64,000 nucleotides of DNA, from contig NZ_JABCSC020000003.1 in assembly GCF_012972705.2 (NCBI RefSeq), forward strand, positions 558,001-622,000, read 5' to 3'. The notes under the pieces are model-generated. The model saw only the letters and a list, made by a program, of their open reading frames with translations, was not told where the DNA came from and did not search any database. Position numbers and translations under genes: made by a program. Below, one piece after another: positions 54,302 to 63,335 of the stretch (position 1 is the stretch's first letter; every line of letters starts with the position of its first letter). The stretch is from Uliginosibacterium aquaticum. GTDB taxonomy: Bacteria; Pseudomonadota; Gammaproteobacteria; Burkholderiales; Rhodocyclaceae.

Positions 54302-54437
54302 GCAGACTGGGTGAATCGAGATGGATCGGAAGGGTTTGGCGGCGCGGGGCAAATGACCCTCCCTAAAAGGCGTTGGGGCGGAGTGAGAACTCCGTCGTCA
54401 TGGATTTCCACAGGCGGTGCATTTTTGCGCCCTACAA

Positions 54438-55901
54438 CTACCCCGTATGCGGTATTTTTTTCCGGGTTGCGGCCTTTTGAACGTCATTTAGCCAAGAGTA
54501 TCGGACTGGATTTTGCGCAAGCAAGAAGCGCTTCATGGCTTCACGGCCGGAAGCGTCTAGCTTCTGGAAGATGCTTCGAAGCTCAGAGTCGATACCAGGC
54601 TCCGGAGCTCCGAGAGCTCGGGCCTTTTCGTACCAAGTGTGCCCGTTTTCAAAGTTTCGCTGCTCCATGTGTACAGCGCCAAGGAGTGTGCATGGGCGGT
54701 AATCTTTGGGCATCAAGGTATGAGCGCGCTCTCCTGCTTGGATAGCCTCGTGGGGGCGGTAGAGATCTCGCAGCGCTCCTCCGCGCGTTGTCAGCACGGC
54801 TGATTGGATTTTGGGTTGGTTGAGACGATCTTGTGAAATGCCGTCAATTAGTTTGAGCGCCTTTCCCGGTTCATCGGATTTGCGGTAGTGCCCGCAGGCA
54901 TTGACGGCGTTCCATGGATCTTTGGCGCGTTGATATTCTGTCTCGTAAAAAATTGCTTCCAGCTGATGATAAGCCTTCCGGAGCAACGGTGTGATGCACT
55001 CTTTTCCGAGAGTACCTAGCCATTCCCAATCGTTTTTTGATAGCCGCGTACCATCTTCTATTTGCTTGAGGAGTTGCGTCATCCTAGGTCTCAATGAATC
55101 GTCTTTCAGTGAGATACCGTATTTCGAGTACAGGGCTTGGTCGTGTGCTCTGGCTATGCGTATCAGCGCCTCTGCTTCGACAGCCCTTGCCACTGGGGTG
55201 TATGACTCAAGAGTTGATTGACCAGAGGCCAGACGATAAAGAACTTCCGGACCATCCGTTCTCAGGCGATTCATTTCACTATCGGCTATTGGACTCCCGT
55301 GAAATAGCGCTTGCAAAAGCAAGGTCAACGAAGCTTCAGCAGCGATATGTTCAAGATGGTAGTAACGAGCAAGCTCCTGAGGCGTTGGATCGTTGTATCC
55401 GGAAGTATTTGCTAGGGACTGGTAATTGGCTGCAGCCAGCTCACGATTGCGTTCACGCTGTAATTTCCATTCGGCTTGGCGTGCGTTTTGCGCCCTGAGG
55501 ACGAGCGCTGTTTCCTCTCGCTCACGCTGCCGGCGCAGTTTGCGTGCAGTTTCGACATCCACTTTCGGCGTTGTTTGGCGAATTGGGCGACTGGCGTAAT
55601 GAGCTGCGCGTGCGCGCAGCTCTTCTTCCCGCGCTTGATTCAGAGCCTTCGCGGTTTCGTGCTCGTTGAGATCAGTAGAGTCAAGCCCGGCAATGTAAGC
55701 CTCGTAGGTGATCGCCCCGCAGGCGAGGCGATGTAGTGAGTGAAGCTTTTGCTTCTGCAGATACTCCATCGCGTGCTGAGTGAGCGGTTGCCCTTGATAC
55801 ATTCTGGATAGGATGTTGTTCAGGAGCGAACAAGGAATAGTTGCAGCTGCGATGTGACTGACGCAGTAGTAATTTGCAATTTGAGTAGCGTCGGTGGTCA
55901 T
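54438..55901 (-). CDS. Unrecognised protein with repeated helical modules and TPR-like C-terminus
   Basis: 487 residues, not assigned to a family. Two clearly related modules occur at about 7-71 (YYCVSHIAAATIPCSLLNNI, LHRLACGAITYEAYIA) and 175-238 (YYHLEHIAAEASLTLLLQAL, LYRLASGQSTLESYTPVA). A third, weaker copy covers about 272-308 (LLKQIEDGTRLSKNDWEWL). Between the first two lies a highly charged coiled coil (about 82-160). Residues about 365-440 look like TPR helices (YRPHEAIQAGERAHTLMP, NFENGHTWYEKARALGAP). No signal peptide or membrane helix. G+C is visibly lower than in all neighbours, with many A/T third positions, suggesting acquisition. AAGAAGAG precedes the ATG, and a TAAAAT-like -10 is nearby. 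Confidence 0.75.
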   Translation of the reverse strand: MTTDATQIANYYCVSHIAAATIPCSLLNNILSRMYQGQPLTQHAMEYLQKQKLHSLHRLACGAITYEAYIAGLDSTDLNEHETAKALNQAREEELRARAAHYASRPIRQTTPKVDVETARKLRRQREREETALVLRAQNARQAEWKLQRERNRELAAANYQSLANTSGYNDPTPQELARYYHLEHIAAEASLTLLLQALFHGSPIADSEMNRLRTDGPEVLYRLASGQSTLESYTPVARAVEAEALIRIARAHDQALYSKYGISLKDDSLRPRMTQLLKQIEDGTRLSKNDWEWLGTLGKECITPLLRKAYHQLEAIFYETEYQRAKDPWNAVNACGHYRKSDEPGKALKLIDGISQDRLNQPKIQSAVLTTRGGALRDLYRPHEAIQAGERAHTLMPKDYRPCTLLGAVHMEQRNFENGHTWYEKARALGAPEPGIDSELRSIFQKLDASGREAMKRFLLAQNPVRYSWLNDVQKAATRKKIPHTG

Positions 55902-55982
55902 GGATGTGGCTCTTCTTTAAATTTTATCCGAGCGGATCCTGTTCGATGATGCATGCCCGAGAACGAGATGTTGGCGGTTGGC

Positions 55983-57281
55983 TCACCCCGCAAACGCCCC
56001 CAGCGCCGCTGCCACATCCTCGCGAGCAACGCCTTCGCCGAAGCTCGCCGGCACGCTGTCCAGCGCGCTAGCGCCTTCGCTCTTGAGGCGCCCGACCCAC
56101 TGGCCAGCGTCGCGGCCTGAATCGAAGCCCTGGCTCTGCAGGAGCAGACGGCCATCGTGGCTGCTGAGTTTGAAGTAGAACTTGCCGTCGGCTTCGCGGT
56201 ATTGCTTGAACACCGGCAGCTGCGGTGCGGCGGCTTCGGCCTTCTTTTCAACCGCGACCGGAATCGCATTGAAGCGGCGCAGGCCGACGGCTTCGCGCAG
56301 CTCGGCCAGAAACGGCGTGGCGACCGCGCGGGCCTTGGCGGCACCTTCCTGCAGCAGCGCTTCGATGTGCTCGGGGCGGCTCATCAGTTCGTCGTACTTG
56401 GCACGCATCGGGGCGAGGTCGCGTTCCAGCACAGTGAGGAAGCGTTGCTTGGCTTCACCCCAGGCGAGACCCGCGCGCAGGTCGGCGCGGAATTGTTCGC
56501 GCTCGTCAGCCGTGGCGAAGGCGTCGAAGAGGGTGACGAGGTGGCTGTTGTCCGGATCTTTCGGCTCGCCGGGCAGTTTCGAATCGGTGACGATGCGCGC
56601 CACCGCAGCCTTGAGCGCCTTGGCGCCGCCTTCAAACAGCGGGATGGTGTTGTCGTAGCTCTTGGACATCTTGCGGCCGTCCAGCCCCGGCAGGGTGGCG
56701 ACGTTGTCTTCGATGGCCGCCTCGGGCAGCACGAAGAGTTCGCGGCCGGCGCCGAAGAGATGGTTGAAGCGCTGGCCGACGTCGCGTGCCATTTCGATGT
56801 GCTGGATCTGATCGCGGCCGACCGGCACCTTGTGTGCCTTGAACATGAGAATGTCGGCCGCCATCAGCACCGGGTAGCAGTAGAGGCCCATGGTCACGCC
56901 GGCATCCAGCTCTTCGCCCGCGGCTTCATTCGCGTCGGTGCTGGCCTTGTAGGCGTGGGCACGGTTCATCATGCCCTTGCTGGTGACGCAGGTGAGCAGC
57001 CAGTTCAGTTCCGGGATCTCGGGGATGTCGCTCTGGCGGTAGAAGGTAACGCGCGAGGTGTCCAGCCCGCTAGCCAGCCAGGTGGCAGCGATTTCGAGAC
57101 GTGAGCGCTGGATGCGCGCGGGGTCGTCGCACTTGATCAGGGCGTGGTAGTCGGCCAGGAAGAAGAAACTTTCGGCACCGGGCTGGCGGCTGGCGGCTAT
57201 CGCAGGGCGGATGGCGCCAGCGTAGTTGCCGAGGTGAGGGGTGCCGGAGGTGGTGATGCCGGTGAGTACGCGCAGAGTCAT
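55983..57281 (-). CDS. trpS: Tryptophan--tRNA ligase with C-terminal YegP-like extension
   Basis: 432 residues. Class I catalytic core with the HIGH-type motif TTSGTPHLGNY (10-20) and KMSKS (204-208) in GLDGRKMSKSYDN. The core ends near residue 335. The extra 95 residues contain LPVFKQYREADGKFYFKLSS and DGRLLLQSQGFDSGRDA, which match the YegP/DUF1508 fold normally found in small free-standing proteins. The usual TrpRS is about 335-400 residues, so the tail is an added domain, possibly for tRNA or protein contacts. It is 102 bp downstream of the acyltransferase gene. Confidence 0.94.
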   Translation of the reverse strand: MTLRVLTGITTSGTPHLGNYAGAIRPAIAASRQPGAESFFFLADYHALIKCDDPARIQRSRLEIAATWLASGLDTSRVTFYRQSDIPEIPELNWLLTCVTSKGMMNRAHAYKASTDANEAAGEELDAGVTMGLYCYPVLMAADILMFKAHKVPVGRDQIQHIEMARDVGQRFNHLFGAGRELFVLPEAAIEDNVATLPGLDGRKMSKSYDNTIPLFEGGAKALKAAVARIVTDSKLPGEPKDPDNSHLVTLFDAFATADEREQFRADLRAGLAWGEAKQRFLTVLERDLAPMRAKYDELMSRPEHIEALLQEGAAKARAVATPFLAELREAVGLRRFNAIPVAVEKKAEAAAPQLPVFKQYREADGKFYFKLSSHDGRLLLQSQGFDSGRDAGQWVGRLKSEGASALDSVPASFGEGVAREDVAAALGAFAG

Positions 57282-57383
57282 GATCGGGTTCGGTGATGAG
57301 CGCCGGATGGGCGGGCAAGGCGCAAGTGTACGGTGGAATTGGGCGCGCGGGGCAGGGCCGACTGCGGAATGGCGGGCGGGTGT

Positions 57384-58538
57384 TCAGTTCTCTTCCGCAC
57401 TGCGCAGGAGGAGCGGATTCTGGCGCTGCAGTGGGTTGCGCGCCTCCAGTTCGCTGATGTACTGGGCCATGCCGTCTGATTCCCGCGCCAGAAAGTCTTC
57501 CACGGCACGGGCAAAGCGTGCGTCGGCGAGCCAGTGCAGCGAGCTGGTTTCCACCGGTTGCAACCCGCGTGCGAGCTTGTGCTCGCCCTGGGCACCGCCT
57601 TCGAAGCGTTGCAGCCCGTGCTGGATGGCGTATTCGATCGGTGCGTAATAGCAGGCTTCGAAGTGCAGGCAGCTGACGTCGGCGAGCGTGCCCCAGTAGC
57701 GTCCGTAGAGGCTCGTGCTGTCGCGCAGGAGCAGGCTGGCGGCGATGTCCTGCCCGCTCTGATGGGCGATCAGCAGAACGCAATGCTGCGGCAGGCGCTC
57801 GCCCAGTAGTTCGAAGAAATCCAGATTGAGATAGGGGGCGGAGCGGTGCAGGGCGTAGGTGCGGGCGTAGCAGCGGGTGAAGAAGGCCCAGTCCTGCCGG
57901 CTGATCCGCGCGCCTTCTAGCACCCGCAGGCTAACGCCGGCTTCGGCCACGCGGCGGCGCTCCTGGCGGATCTTCTTGCGCTTCTCGCCGCTGAGTGCGG
58001 CAAGGAAGTCCTCGAAGTTGCGATAGCCCGCGTTGTGCCAGTGAAACTGCACGCTGGTGCGGCGCATGCAGCCCAATTCCTGTGCCCAGCGCACTTCATC
58101 GGCTGCCGCAAACAACAGGTGCAGGGACGACAGGCCGCTGTGCTGGGCGGCTTGCAGAACGCCACCCAGCAGCGCACGGCGACAGGCCGCGTCCACGCCC
58201 AGCACGCGCTGACCCGGCACTGGCGTGAAGGGAATGGACGCCAGCCACTTCGGGTAATAGTCGAGACCGTGCCGGGCGTAGGCCTCGGCCCAGGACCAGT
58301 CGAACACGTATTCGCCCATTGAGTGCTGCTTGAGATAGAGCGGCATGGCGGCGAGCAGCCGGCCGTCGTCCCATAGGGCGGCGTGGGCGCTTTGCCAGCC
58401 CGTGCCTTCGCCGACGCAGGCGGTGGCCTCCAGTGCGTGCAGGTAGGCGTGACGCAGGAAGGGCTGGTCATTCGGCGCCAGGGCGTCCCAGGCGCGGGCC
58501 GGGATTTCGCTGATGCGGGCGTGGTGGCGGAATTCCAT
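57384..58538 (-). CDS. FemAB/GNAT-like acyltransferase (peptidogalycan biosynthesis family)
   Basis: 384 residues of the DUF482 type (COG3146): ALWDDGRLLAAMPLYLKQHSMGEYVFDWSWAEAY (key part PLYLKQHS-GEYVFDW), FLAALSGEKRKKIRQERRRV, and FEGGAQGEHKLARGLQPVET at the end of the second GNAT fold. Distantly related to FemABX peptidyltransferases. Its substrate is unknown, with a cell-envelope role usually presumed. No signal peptide, so cytoplasmic. It precedes trpS on the same strand. Confidence 0.8.
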   Translation of the reverse strand: MEFRHHARISEIPARAWDALAPNDQPFLRHAYLHALEATACVGEGTGWQSAHAALWDDGRLLAAMPLYLKQHSMGEYVFDWSWAEAYARHGLDYYPKWLASIPFTPVPGQRVLGVDAACRRALLGGVLQAAQHSGLSSLHLLFAAADEVRWAQELGCMRRTSVQFHWHNAGYRNFEDFLAALSGEKRKKIRQERRRVAEAGVSLRVLEGARISRQDWAFFTRCYARTYALHRSAPYLNLDFFELLGERLPQHCVLLIAHQSGQDIAASLLLRDSTSLYGRYWGTLADVSCLHFEACYYAPIEYAIQHGLQRFEGGAQGEHKLARGLQPVETSSLHWLADARFARAVEDFLARESDGMAQYISELEARNPLQRQNPLLLRSAEEN

Positions 58539-58625
58539 GATGCGGTTCGAGATGCCGGGGGCGGCGCTTAGTGTTTTTCCGGATGATGCCTGAAGCGGGC
58601 GGCGCAGTCTGGCCTGCCGGAAACG

Positions 58626-58654
58626 CCAAGGGCCAGCGCGTGGCTGGCCCTTGG
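58626..58654. terminator. Stem-loop downstream of the yceI operon
   Basis: CCAAGGGCCAGC (58626-58637) pairs perfectly with GCTGGCCCTTGG (58643-58654), loop GCGTG. It lies 19 bases beyond the last yceI stop. On the minus strand it is followed by GGCGTTTCC, a poor U-tract, so termination is likely but not certain. Confidence 0.65.
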
Positions 58655-58673
58655 GCGGCGAAGCGGGAGGCGT

Positions 58674-59240
58674 TTATTCCTTGATGGCTTCGACGGAGAT
58701 GCTCAGGGTGACTTCGTCCGACACATAGGGGGCGTACTTGCCCATGTTGAAATCGCTGCGCTTGAGTGTGGCCACGGCGTTGGCGCCGATGGTGTCCTTC
58801 TTCATCATCGGATGCGGCGCCAGAGTGAAGTTGGTGACAGTGAGGGTCACGGGCTTGGTGATGCCCTTCATCGTGAGGTTGCCTTCGATGGACGCCGGCT
58901 TGTCGCCCTCGAATTTCACGGCGGTGGATTTGAAGCTGATGCTGGGGTACTTGGCGCTGTCGAAAAAGTCTTCGCCCTGGATGTGGCCGTTGAACACTTC
59001 ATAGCCGGTGTTGACCGACTTGGCGTCGATCACCACATCCACGGCGCCGGTCTTGGCTGCGCGATCCAGCGTGATCTTGCCGCTGGTCTTGTCGAAACGG
59101 TGCTGCTGGTTGCTGTAGCCGAAGTGGTTGTACTCGAAGCGCGGCGCGGTATGCGTCGGGTCGATGGCGAAGCTTTCAGGGGCGGCGAAGCTGGTCGCGG
59201 AAACCGCGGTCAGGACGAGGGCTGCGATGATTTTTTTCAT
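58674..59240 (-). CDS. YceI-family periplasmic protein
   Basis: 188 residues from MKKIIAALVLTAVSATSFAA, a clear signal peptide. The mature protein is a YceI lipocalin-like barrel: ESFAIDPTHTAPRFEYNHFG, DVVIDAKSVNTGYEVFNGHI, GNLTMKGITKPVTL and a C-terminal strand. The family binds polyprenoid or other lipophilic ligands, and is often induced by base or by osmotic stress. This and the next gene are tandem copies 37 bp apart, downstream of a cytochrome b561. Confidence 0.93.
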   Translation of the reverse strand: MKKIIAALVLTAVSATSFAAPESFAIDPTHTAPRFEYNHFGYSNQQHRFDKTSGKITLDRAAKTGAVDVVIDAKSVNTGYEVFNGHIQGEDFFDSAKYPSISFKSTAVKFEGDKPASIEGNLTMKGITKPVTLTVTNFTLAPHPMMKKDTIGANAVATLKRSDFNMGKYAPYVSDEVTLSISVEAIKE

Positions 59241-59277
59241 GGTGACAATCCTTTGGGTGGGGTGGGGATGGAACTGT

Positions 59278-59847
59278 TTATTTCTTTGCCGCGGCGAGCA
59301 GGCGGAACTTGATCTGGACGTCGTTGGCCACGGTGCCGAAATCGGCCCACATGCCTTCACCGATGGCGTAGTCAGCGCGCTTGATGGTGAAAGCGCCTTC
59401 GAAAACGCCGTTGGCTCCGTCGGCCTTGAAGCTGACCGGGGTGCTGACATCCAGGGTCTTGCCCTTGATCGTGAGCTTGCCGGCTACTTCAAAGCGGTTA
59501 TTGCCCAGTGCCTTGATGCCGCTGGAGACGAAGCGCGCAGTCGGGTGGGTGGCTGTGTTGAACCACAGCTTGCCGCTGACCTCGGAATTGCCTTCCGCCG
59601 AGCCCACATCGATGCTGGCCACTTCGATCTCGAAGGCCGCGCTGGCTTTGGCCGGCTGGGCCGGGTCGAAGGCGAGCTGAGCCTTGAAACGCTTGAAGCT
59701 GCCATCCATTGGCACATTCATCTGGCGGTAGGAAAAGCCCAGGCTGCTCTTGTCGGCAAGGAGTTGGCTGTACTCGACGGCCTGTGCTGCAGTGGAGGCG
59801 AGCAGGCTCAGCAACAGGGGAAGGGTGTAGGCGAGGCGGATTTTCAT
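59278..59847 (-). CDS. YceI-family periplasmic protein
   Basis: 189 residues with signal peptide MKIRLAYTLPLLLSLLASTA and a YceI barrel (SSLGFSYRQMNVPMDGSFKRF in part, FEVAGKLTIKGKTLDVSTPV, MWADFGTVANDVQIKFRL). It differs considerably from its neighbour, so the two are divergent paralogues rather than a recent duplication. The central part, SGKLWFNTATHPTARFVSSG, is the usual second signature. It begins 24 bp after the cytochrome b561 stop. Confidence 0.92.
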   Translation of the reverse strand: MKIRLAYTLPLLLSLLASTAAQAVEYSQLLADKSSLGFSYRQMNVPMDGSFKRFKAQLAFDPAQPAKASAAFEIEVASIDVGSAEGNSEVSGKLWFNTATHPTARFVSSGIKALGNNRFEVAGKLTIKGKTLDVSTPVSFKADGANGVFEGAFTIKRADYAIGEGMWADFGTVANDVQIKFRLLAAAKK

Positions 59848-59871
59848 GGCGGTTCCGGAGCGGGAAGGGAG

Positions 59872-60423
59872 TCAGGCTTTGTTCAGAAAGGGCAGCATGC
59901 GGCCCAGCACTTCGTCACGATCGATCACGTAGTGTTTGAGGGCGGCAGCAGCATGCAGGGCGACCAAGCCCAGCAGGCCGAAATTGAGGGCGCCATGTAG
60001 CTGGCCGAGCTGTTTGCCAAGTTCAACATTGCGTTCGAGCAGGTCAGGCAGCGGCAGCACGCCGAAATACACGGTGGGAACGCCCTTGGCCGAGCTCATC
60101 AGCCAGCCTGAAAGCGGAATCGCCAGCATCAGCAGATAGAGCAGGCGATGCGTCCATTCCGATGCTGCGTGCTGCCAGGCCGGCATCCCCGCCGGGGCGG
60201 CCGGAGCCGGGTGGGTGAGGCGCCAGCCGAGGCGGAATACGGCCAGCAACAGCAGGGTGATGCCGGCCCACTTGTGCCAGGAGTAGTACTGCAGCTTGGC
60301 TGGGGAGAAAGGCAGGTCGCTCATGTAGAAGCCAAGCGCCAGGGTGGCGGAGAGGCCGAGGGCCAGCAGCCAGTGCAGGCGGATTGCGGTACGGGTGTAG
60401 GAGCCGGGGCGGGAGGAACTCAT
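59872..60423 (-). CDS. Cytochrome b561
   Basis: 183 residues with four membrane helices and conserved histidines for two haems: RLHWLLALGLSATLALGF (His17), YYSWHKWAGITLLLLAVF, EWTHRLLYLLMLAIPLSGWL and QLHGALNFGLLGLVALHAAAAL. It belongs to the bacterial b561 group that oxidises quinol or other donors, sometimes superoxide. It is first in the operon b561-yceI-yceI, a common grouping that suggests electron transfer to or from a YceI-bound quinone-like ligand. Confidence 0.93.
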   Translation of the reverse strand: MSSSRPGSYTRTAIRLHWLLALGLSATLALGFYMSDLPFSPAKLQYYSWHKWAGITLLLLAVFRLGWRLTHPAPAAPAGMPAWQHAASEWTHRLLYLLMLAIPLSGWLMSSAKGVPTVYFGVLPLPDLLERNVELGKQLGQLHGALNFGLLGLVALHAAAALKHYVIDRDEVLGRMLPFLNKA

Positions 60424-60621
60424 GGCAAGGCGCAGCCTTCAAGTCAGGATGAAGCGGACTTTACACAAGGCGTTAATTGCGTTGAATCTGCTTGTAGGCA
60501 ATTAATTGTTGCGAAAATTGCAACTATTGGCTGGGAACTTTCCGGTGGGGTGGTGAACTTGAGCGGAAAGCTGGAGGGTGGAGTGGGGCTGCAGGCCTGA
60601 TTGCTTCAGGAAAAGCAGGGC

Positions 60622-62712
60622 TCAGTCCGCAGCAGCAGCGACCTCGACCAGGCAGTCGTAGAAGGTCGCTCCCTTGCCCAGATCGGTGGGCGCCTGGGAG
60701 GTGACGGCGTTGGCGTTGCAGCCGTCGCCGGAGAGTTTCTGCCACCAGATCGAGGGGGCGCTGACTACGCCCTCGCGTACCCCGGGATGGGCTGCATCGA
60801 CGCGCAGGCTGGCGTGGAAGGCGCCGCGAGCGTTGAAGATGCGTACCCGCGCACCGTTCTGCAGGCCGCGTGCAGCGGCATCGGCCGGATGCATGTCCAG
60901 CCAGGGTTTGCCTTCGGCTGCAACAAAGCGTGGCAGGTTTGCGAAGCTGGAGTTCAGGAAGTGGCGTGAGGGGGGGCTGACGAAGGCCAGTGGGTATTTC
61001 GCAGCCAGCGCTGGGTTGCTGCGCGGCCCCTCGCGCGGCGGTATGTAATGTGGCAGCGGATCAATGCCCTGGTGCGCCAAAGTGTCGGAGTAGAACTCGC
61101 ACTTGCCGGAGGGGGTCAGGAAGCCCCCCTCGGCGAAGGGTGCATAGGGCGTCGGCACGTTCAGGCGCTGCCAGCCCTGTGCTTGCAGACTTGCCATGTC
61201 GATGTTGCCGCTGCGTGGATGGTCCTTGCGGAAGGCCTGGGCGCCGATCTCTTCGTCGGTTTCGGCGAAGCAGGGTTCGGTAAAGCCCATGCGGCGAGCG
61301 AGTTCGCGGAAGACCCAGGTATTGGGCCGCGCTTCACCGAGCGAGGCGATGGCGGGCTCGTTCACCATCACGTTGAGATGACCGTAGGATTTGTGAATAT
61401 CCCACTGCTCCAGCTGACTGGTGGCTGGCAGCAGGATGTCGGCAAAGTCGGCGGTATCGGTCTGGAATAGCTCGTGCACCACGCAGAAAAGGTCTTCGCG
61501 GGCAAAGCCGGCCCGCACCCTGTTCGAATCGGGCGCGACGGCGACCGGGTTCGAGTTGTACACCATGATCGCGCGGATAGCCGGGTCGTCCGCTTCGAGC
61601 AAGGCGTCGCCGATCGCGCTCATGTTGACGTGGCGTGGCGGGAAACGCGAGTCGAAGGGATAGAGGTCGGGGCGTTCCAAGGCATGGCTGTCAGTGCCAT
61701 AGGTGCCGGAGGTGGACAGCAGGATGCCGCCTTGTGGCCAGCGCCAGTGCCCGGTCAGCGCCGGTAGGCAGCTGATTGCACGCATGGCGGAGCCGCCACC
61801 GGCGCAGCGGTTGAGGCCGTAATTCACGCGGATGGCGGCGGGGCGGCCGTCCTGGCCGTATTCGCGGGCCAGTTGTTCGATGTCGGCGGCAGCCAGTCCC
61901 GTTTCGCCGGCAGCCCGCTCTGGCGTCCAGTCCGCGACGCGGCGTTTCAGGGCGGCGTAGCCGGTGGTGTAGCGCGCGACGTAGTCTTCGTCGACCAGTC
62001 CATCACGGATCAGCACATGCATCAGGGCCAGTGCCAGCGCGCCATCGGTGCCGGGCAGCGGTGCGAGGTGCCAGTCAGACTTCTCGGCGGTGAGGCTGCG
62101 GACCGGGTCGATGCACACCACGCGGGCACCCTTGCGCTTGGCTTCAACGATGCGCGCCCACAGATGCAGATTGGAAACAACCGGGTTACTGCCCCAGATC
62201 AGGATGTAAGGCGCGTCGGCAAAGGCTTCCGGATCAGTGCCGAGGGTTGCGCCGATGGTGGCCTTGTAGCCCTGATAGCCGGCTTCGGCGCAGATCGTGC
62301 GATCAAGGAAACTGGCGCCGAGGCGGTGGAAGAAGCGCCGGTCCATCGAGCTGCCCTGCACCAGGCCCATGGTGCCGGCGTAGCTGTAGGGCAGGATGCT
62401 GCGCGGATCGGTCGCGGCGAGCTGGCGAAATTTTTCAGCGATGGTGTCCAGCGCCAGTTCCCAGCTGATGCGCTCGAAGCGCCCTTCGCCTTTCTTGCCG
62501 ACGCGCTTCATCGGATACAGCAGGCGCTGCTCGGAGTAAGTACGTTCCAGGTAGTGGGCGACCTTGCTGCACAGGGTGCCGCGCGTGATCGCCACGTCCG
62601 GCGCACCGCGCACTGCGGTGGCTCGTCCGTCTTCAACCGTGACCTGCATCGCGCAGGTGTCAGGGCAATCATGCGGGCAGACGGCGCGGACACTGCGGCG
62701 GCTGTCGCTCAT
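60622..62712 (-). CDS. Molybdopterin oxidoreductase, DMSO-reductase superfamily
   Basis: 696 residues from MSDSRRSVRAVCPHDC at 62712. A [4Fe-4S] site is present at Cys12, Cys16, Cys20 and Cys48 (C-x3-C-x3-C-x27-C). Cys141 in RTICAEAGYQGYK is a plausible molybdenum ligand. SNPVVSNLHLWARI, LPGTDGALALALMHVL and the C-terminal molydopterin-binding domain (HPADAAARGLQNGARVRIFN in part) follow. There is no Tat signal, so it should act in the cytoplasm. The electron donor and substrate are unknown; no partner subunit is adjacent. It is 4 bp after the coiled-coil gene. Confidence 0.88.
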   Translation of the reverse strand: MSDSRRSVRAVCPHDCPDTCAMQVTVEDGRATAVRGAPDVAITRGTLCSKVAHYLERTYSEQRLLYPMKRVGKKGEGRFERISWELALDTIAEKFRQLAATDPRSILPYSYAGTMGLVQGSSMDRRFFHRLGASFLDRTICAEAGYQGYKATIGATLGTDPEAFADAPYILIWGSNPVVSNLHLWARIVEAKRKGARVVCIDPVRSLTAEKSDWHLAPLPGTDGALALALMHVLIRDGLVDEDYVARYTTGYAALKRRVADWTPERAAGETGLAAADIEQLAREYGQDGRPAAIRVNYGLNRCAGGGSAMRAISCLPALTGHWRWPQGGILLSTSGTYGTDSHALERPDLYPFDSRFPPRHVNMSAIGDALLEADDPAIRAIMVYNSNPVAVAPDSNRVRAGFAREDLFCVVHELFQTDTADFADILLPATSQLEQWDIHKSYGHLNVMVNEPAIASLGEARPNTWVFRELARRMGFTEPCFAETDEEIGAQAFRKDHPRSGNIDMASLQAQGWQRLNVPTPYAPFAEGGFLTPSGKCEFYSDTLAHQGIDPLPHYIPPREGPRSNPALAAKYPLAFVSPPSRHFLNSSFANLPRFVAAEGKPWLDMHPADAAARGLQNGARVRIFNARGAFHASLRVDAAHPGVREGVVSAPSIWWQKLSGDGCNANAVTSQAPTDLGKGATFYDCLVEVAAAAD

Positions 62713-62716
62713 GGCC

Positions 62717-63334
62717 TTACCTGTGCGGAACGACGGGGGTTTCGGTGAGTTCGACGTAGCGCTTGCGGTCGGCATCGAAGCTGGTCCGCAGTTGCTCGAT
62801 CTCGCGGAGCTTGGAGGCGATCACCTGACGGATACCTTCAAGCTCCGAAGCATTCACGGCAATGTTTTCTGACAAGGTGCGCGGAATTGCTCCCTTGGCC
62901 GGCTTCTGCTTTTCGAGCTGGGCGTTCTGGGCGACCAGGTCGGCTTCACGGGCACGCGCGGCGCGGATTTCGCCTTCGATGTTGCCGATGTCGCGATCGC
63001 GGCGGCGATCCAGCTCACCGACCGTGGCGTAGGAGTCCAGCAGCACCTGATCGCGGCGGCGGGCTTCGGCCTCCTTGGCAACCTTGGCGCGTTGGGCGCG
63101 CAGCTCAACCTCGCGCCTGGCTTTCTGCTCGGGCGTCAGTGGCGCCTCGACTTCACGTATCACCCGGCCGCCCAGAATTTCATAGTAAGCGCGGTCGTAA
63201 CAGATCTGCGGCAGGCTGTCACCACAGTTGCGGCGGCCGCTGCTGTCATTGCAGCAATACGTGCGCGTCTGAGCCTGTGCGGGCGCAGCCAGCATCAGCA
63301 GCAAGGGCAGCACGAGCAAGGCGCGCACGGGCAT
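62717..63334 (-). CDS. Periplasmic coiled-coil protein of unknown function
   Basis: 205 residues with a signal peptide ending AQAQ. A Cys-containing segment (TYCCNDSSGRRNCGD and QICYDRAYYEI, about 24-50) resembles DUF4124-like N-termini. The remainder is a long charged helix (KARREVELRAQRAKVAKEAE, ELEGIRQVIASKLREIEQL). It starts one base after the pyrE stop, so it is probably in that operon. Function unknown. Confidence 0.8.
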   Translation of the reverse strand: MPVRALLVLPLLLMLAAPAQAQTRTYCCNDSSGRRNCGDSLPQICYDRAYYEILGGRVIREVEAPLTPEQKARREVELRAQRAKVAKEAEARRRDQVLLDSYATVGELDRRRDRDIGNIEGEIRAARAREADLVAQNAQLEKQKPAKGAIPRTLSENIAVNASELEGIRQVIASKLREIEQLRTSFDADRKRYVELTETPVVPHR

Positions 63335-63335
63335 T

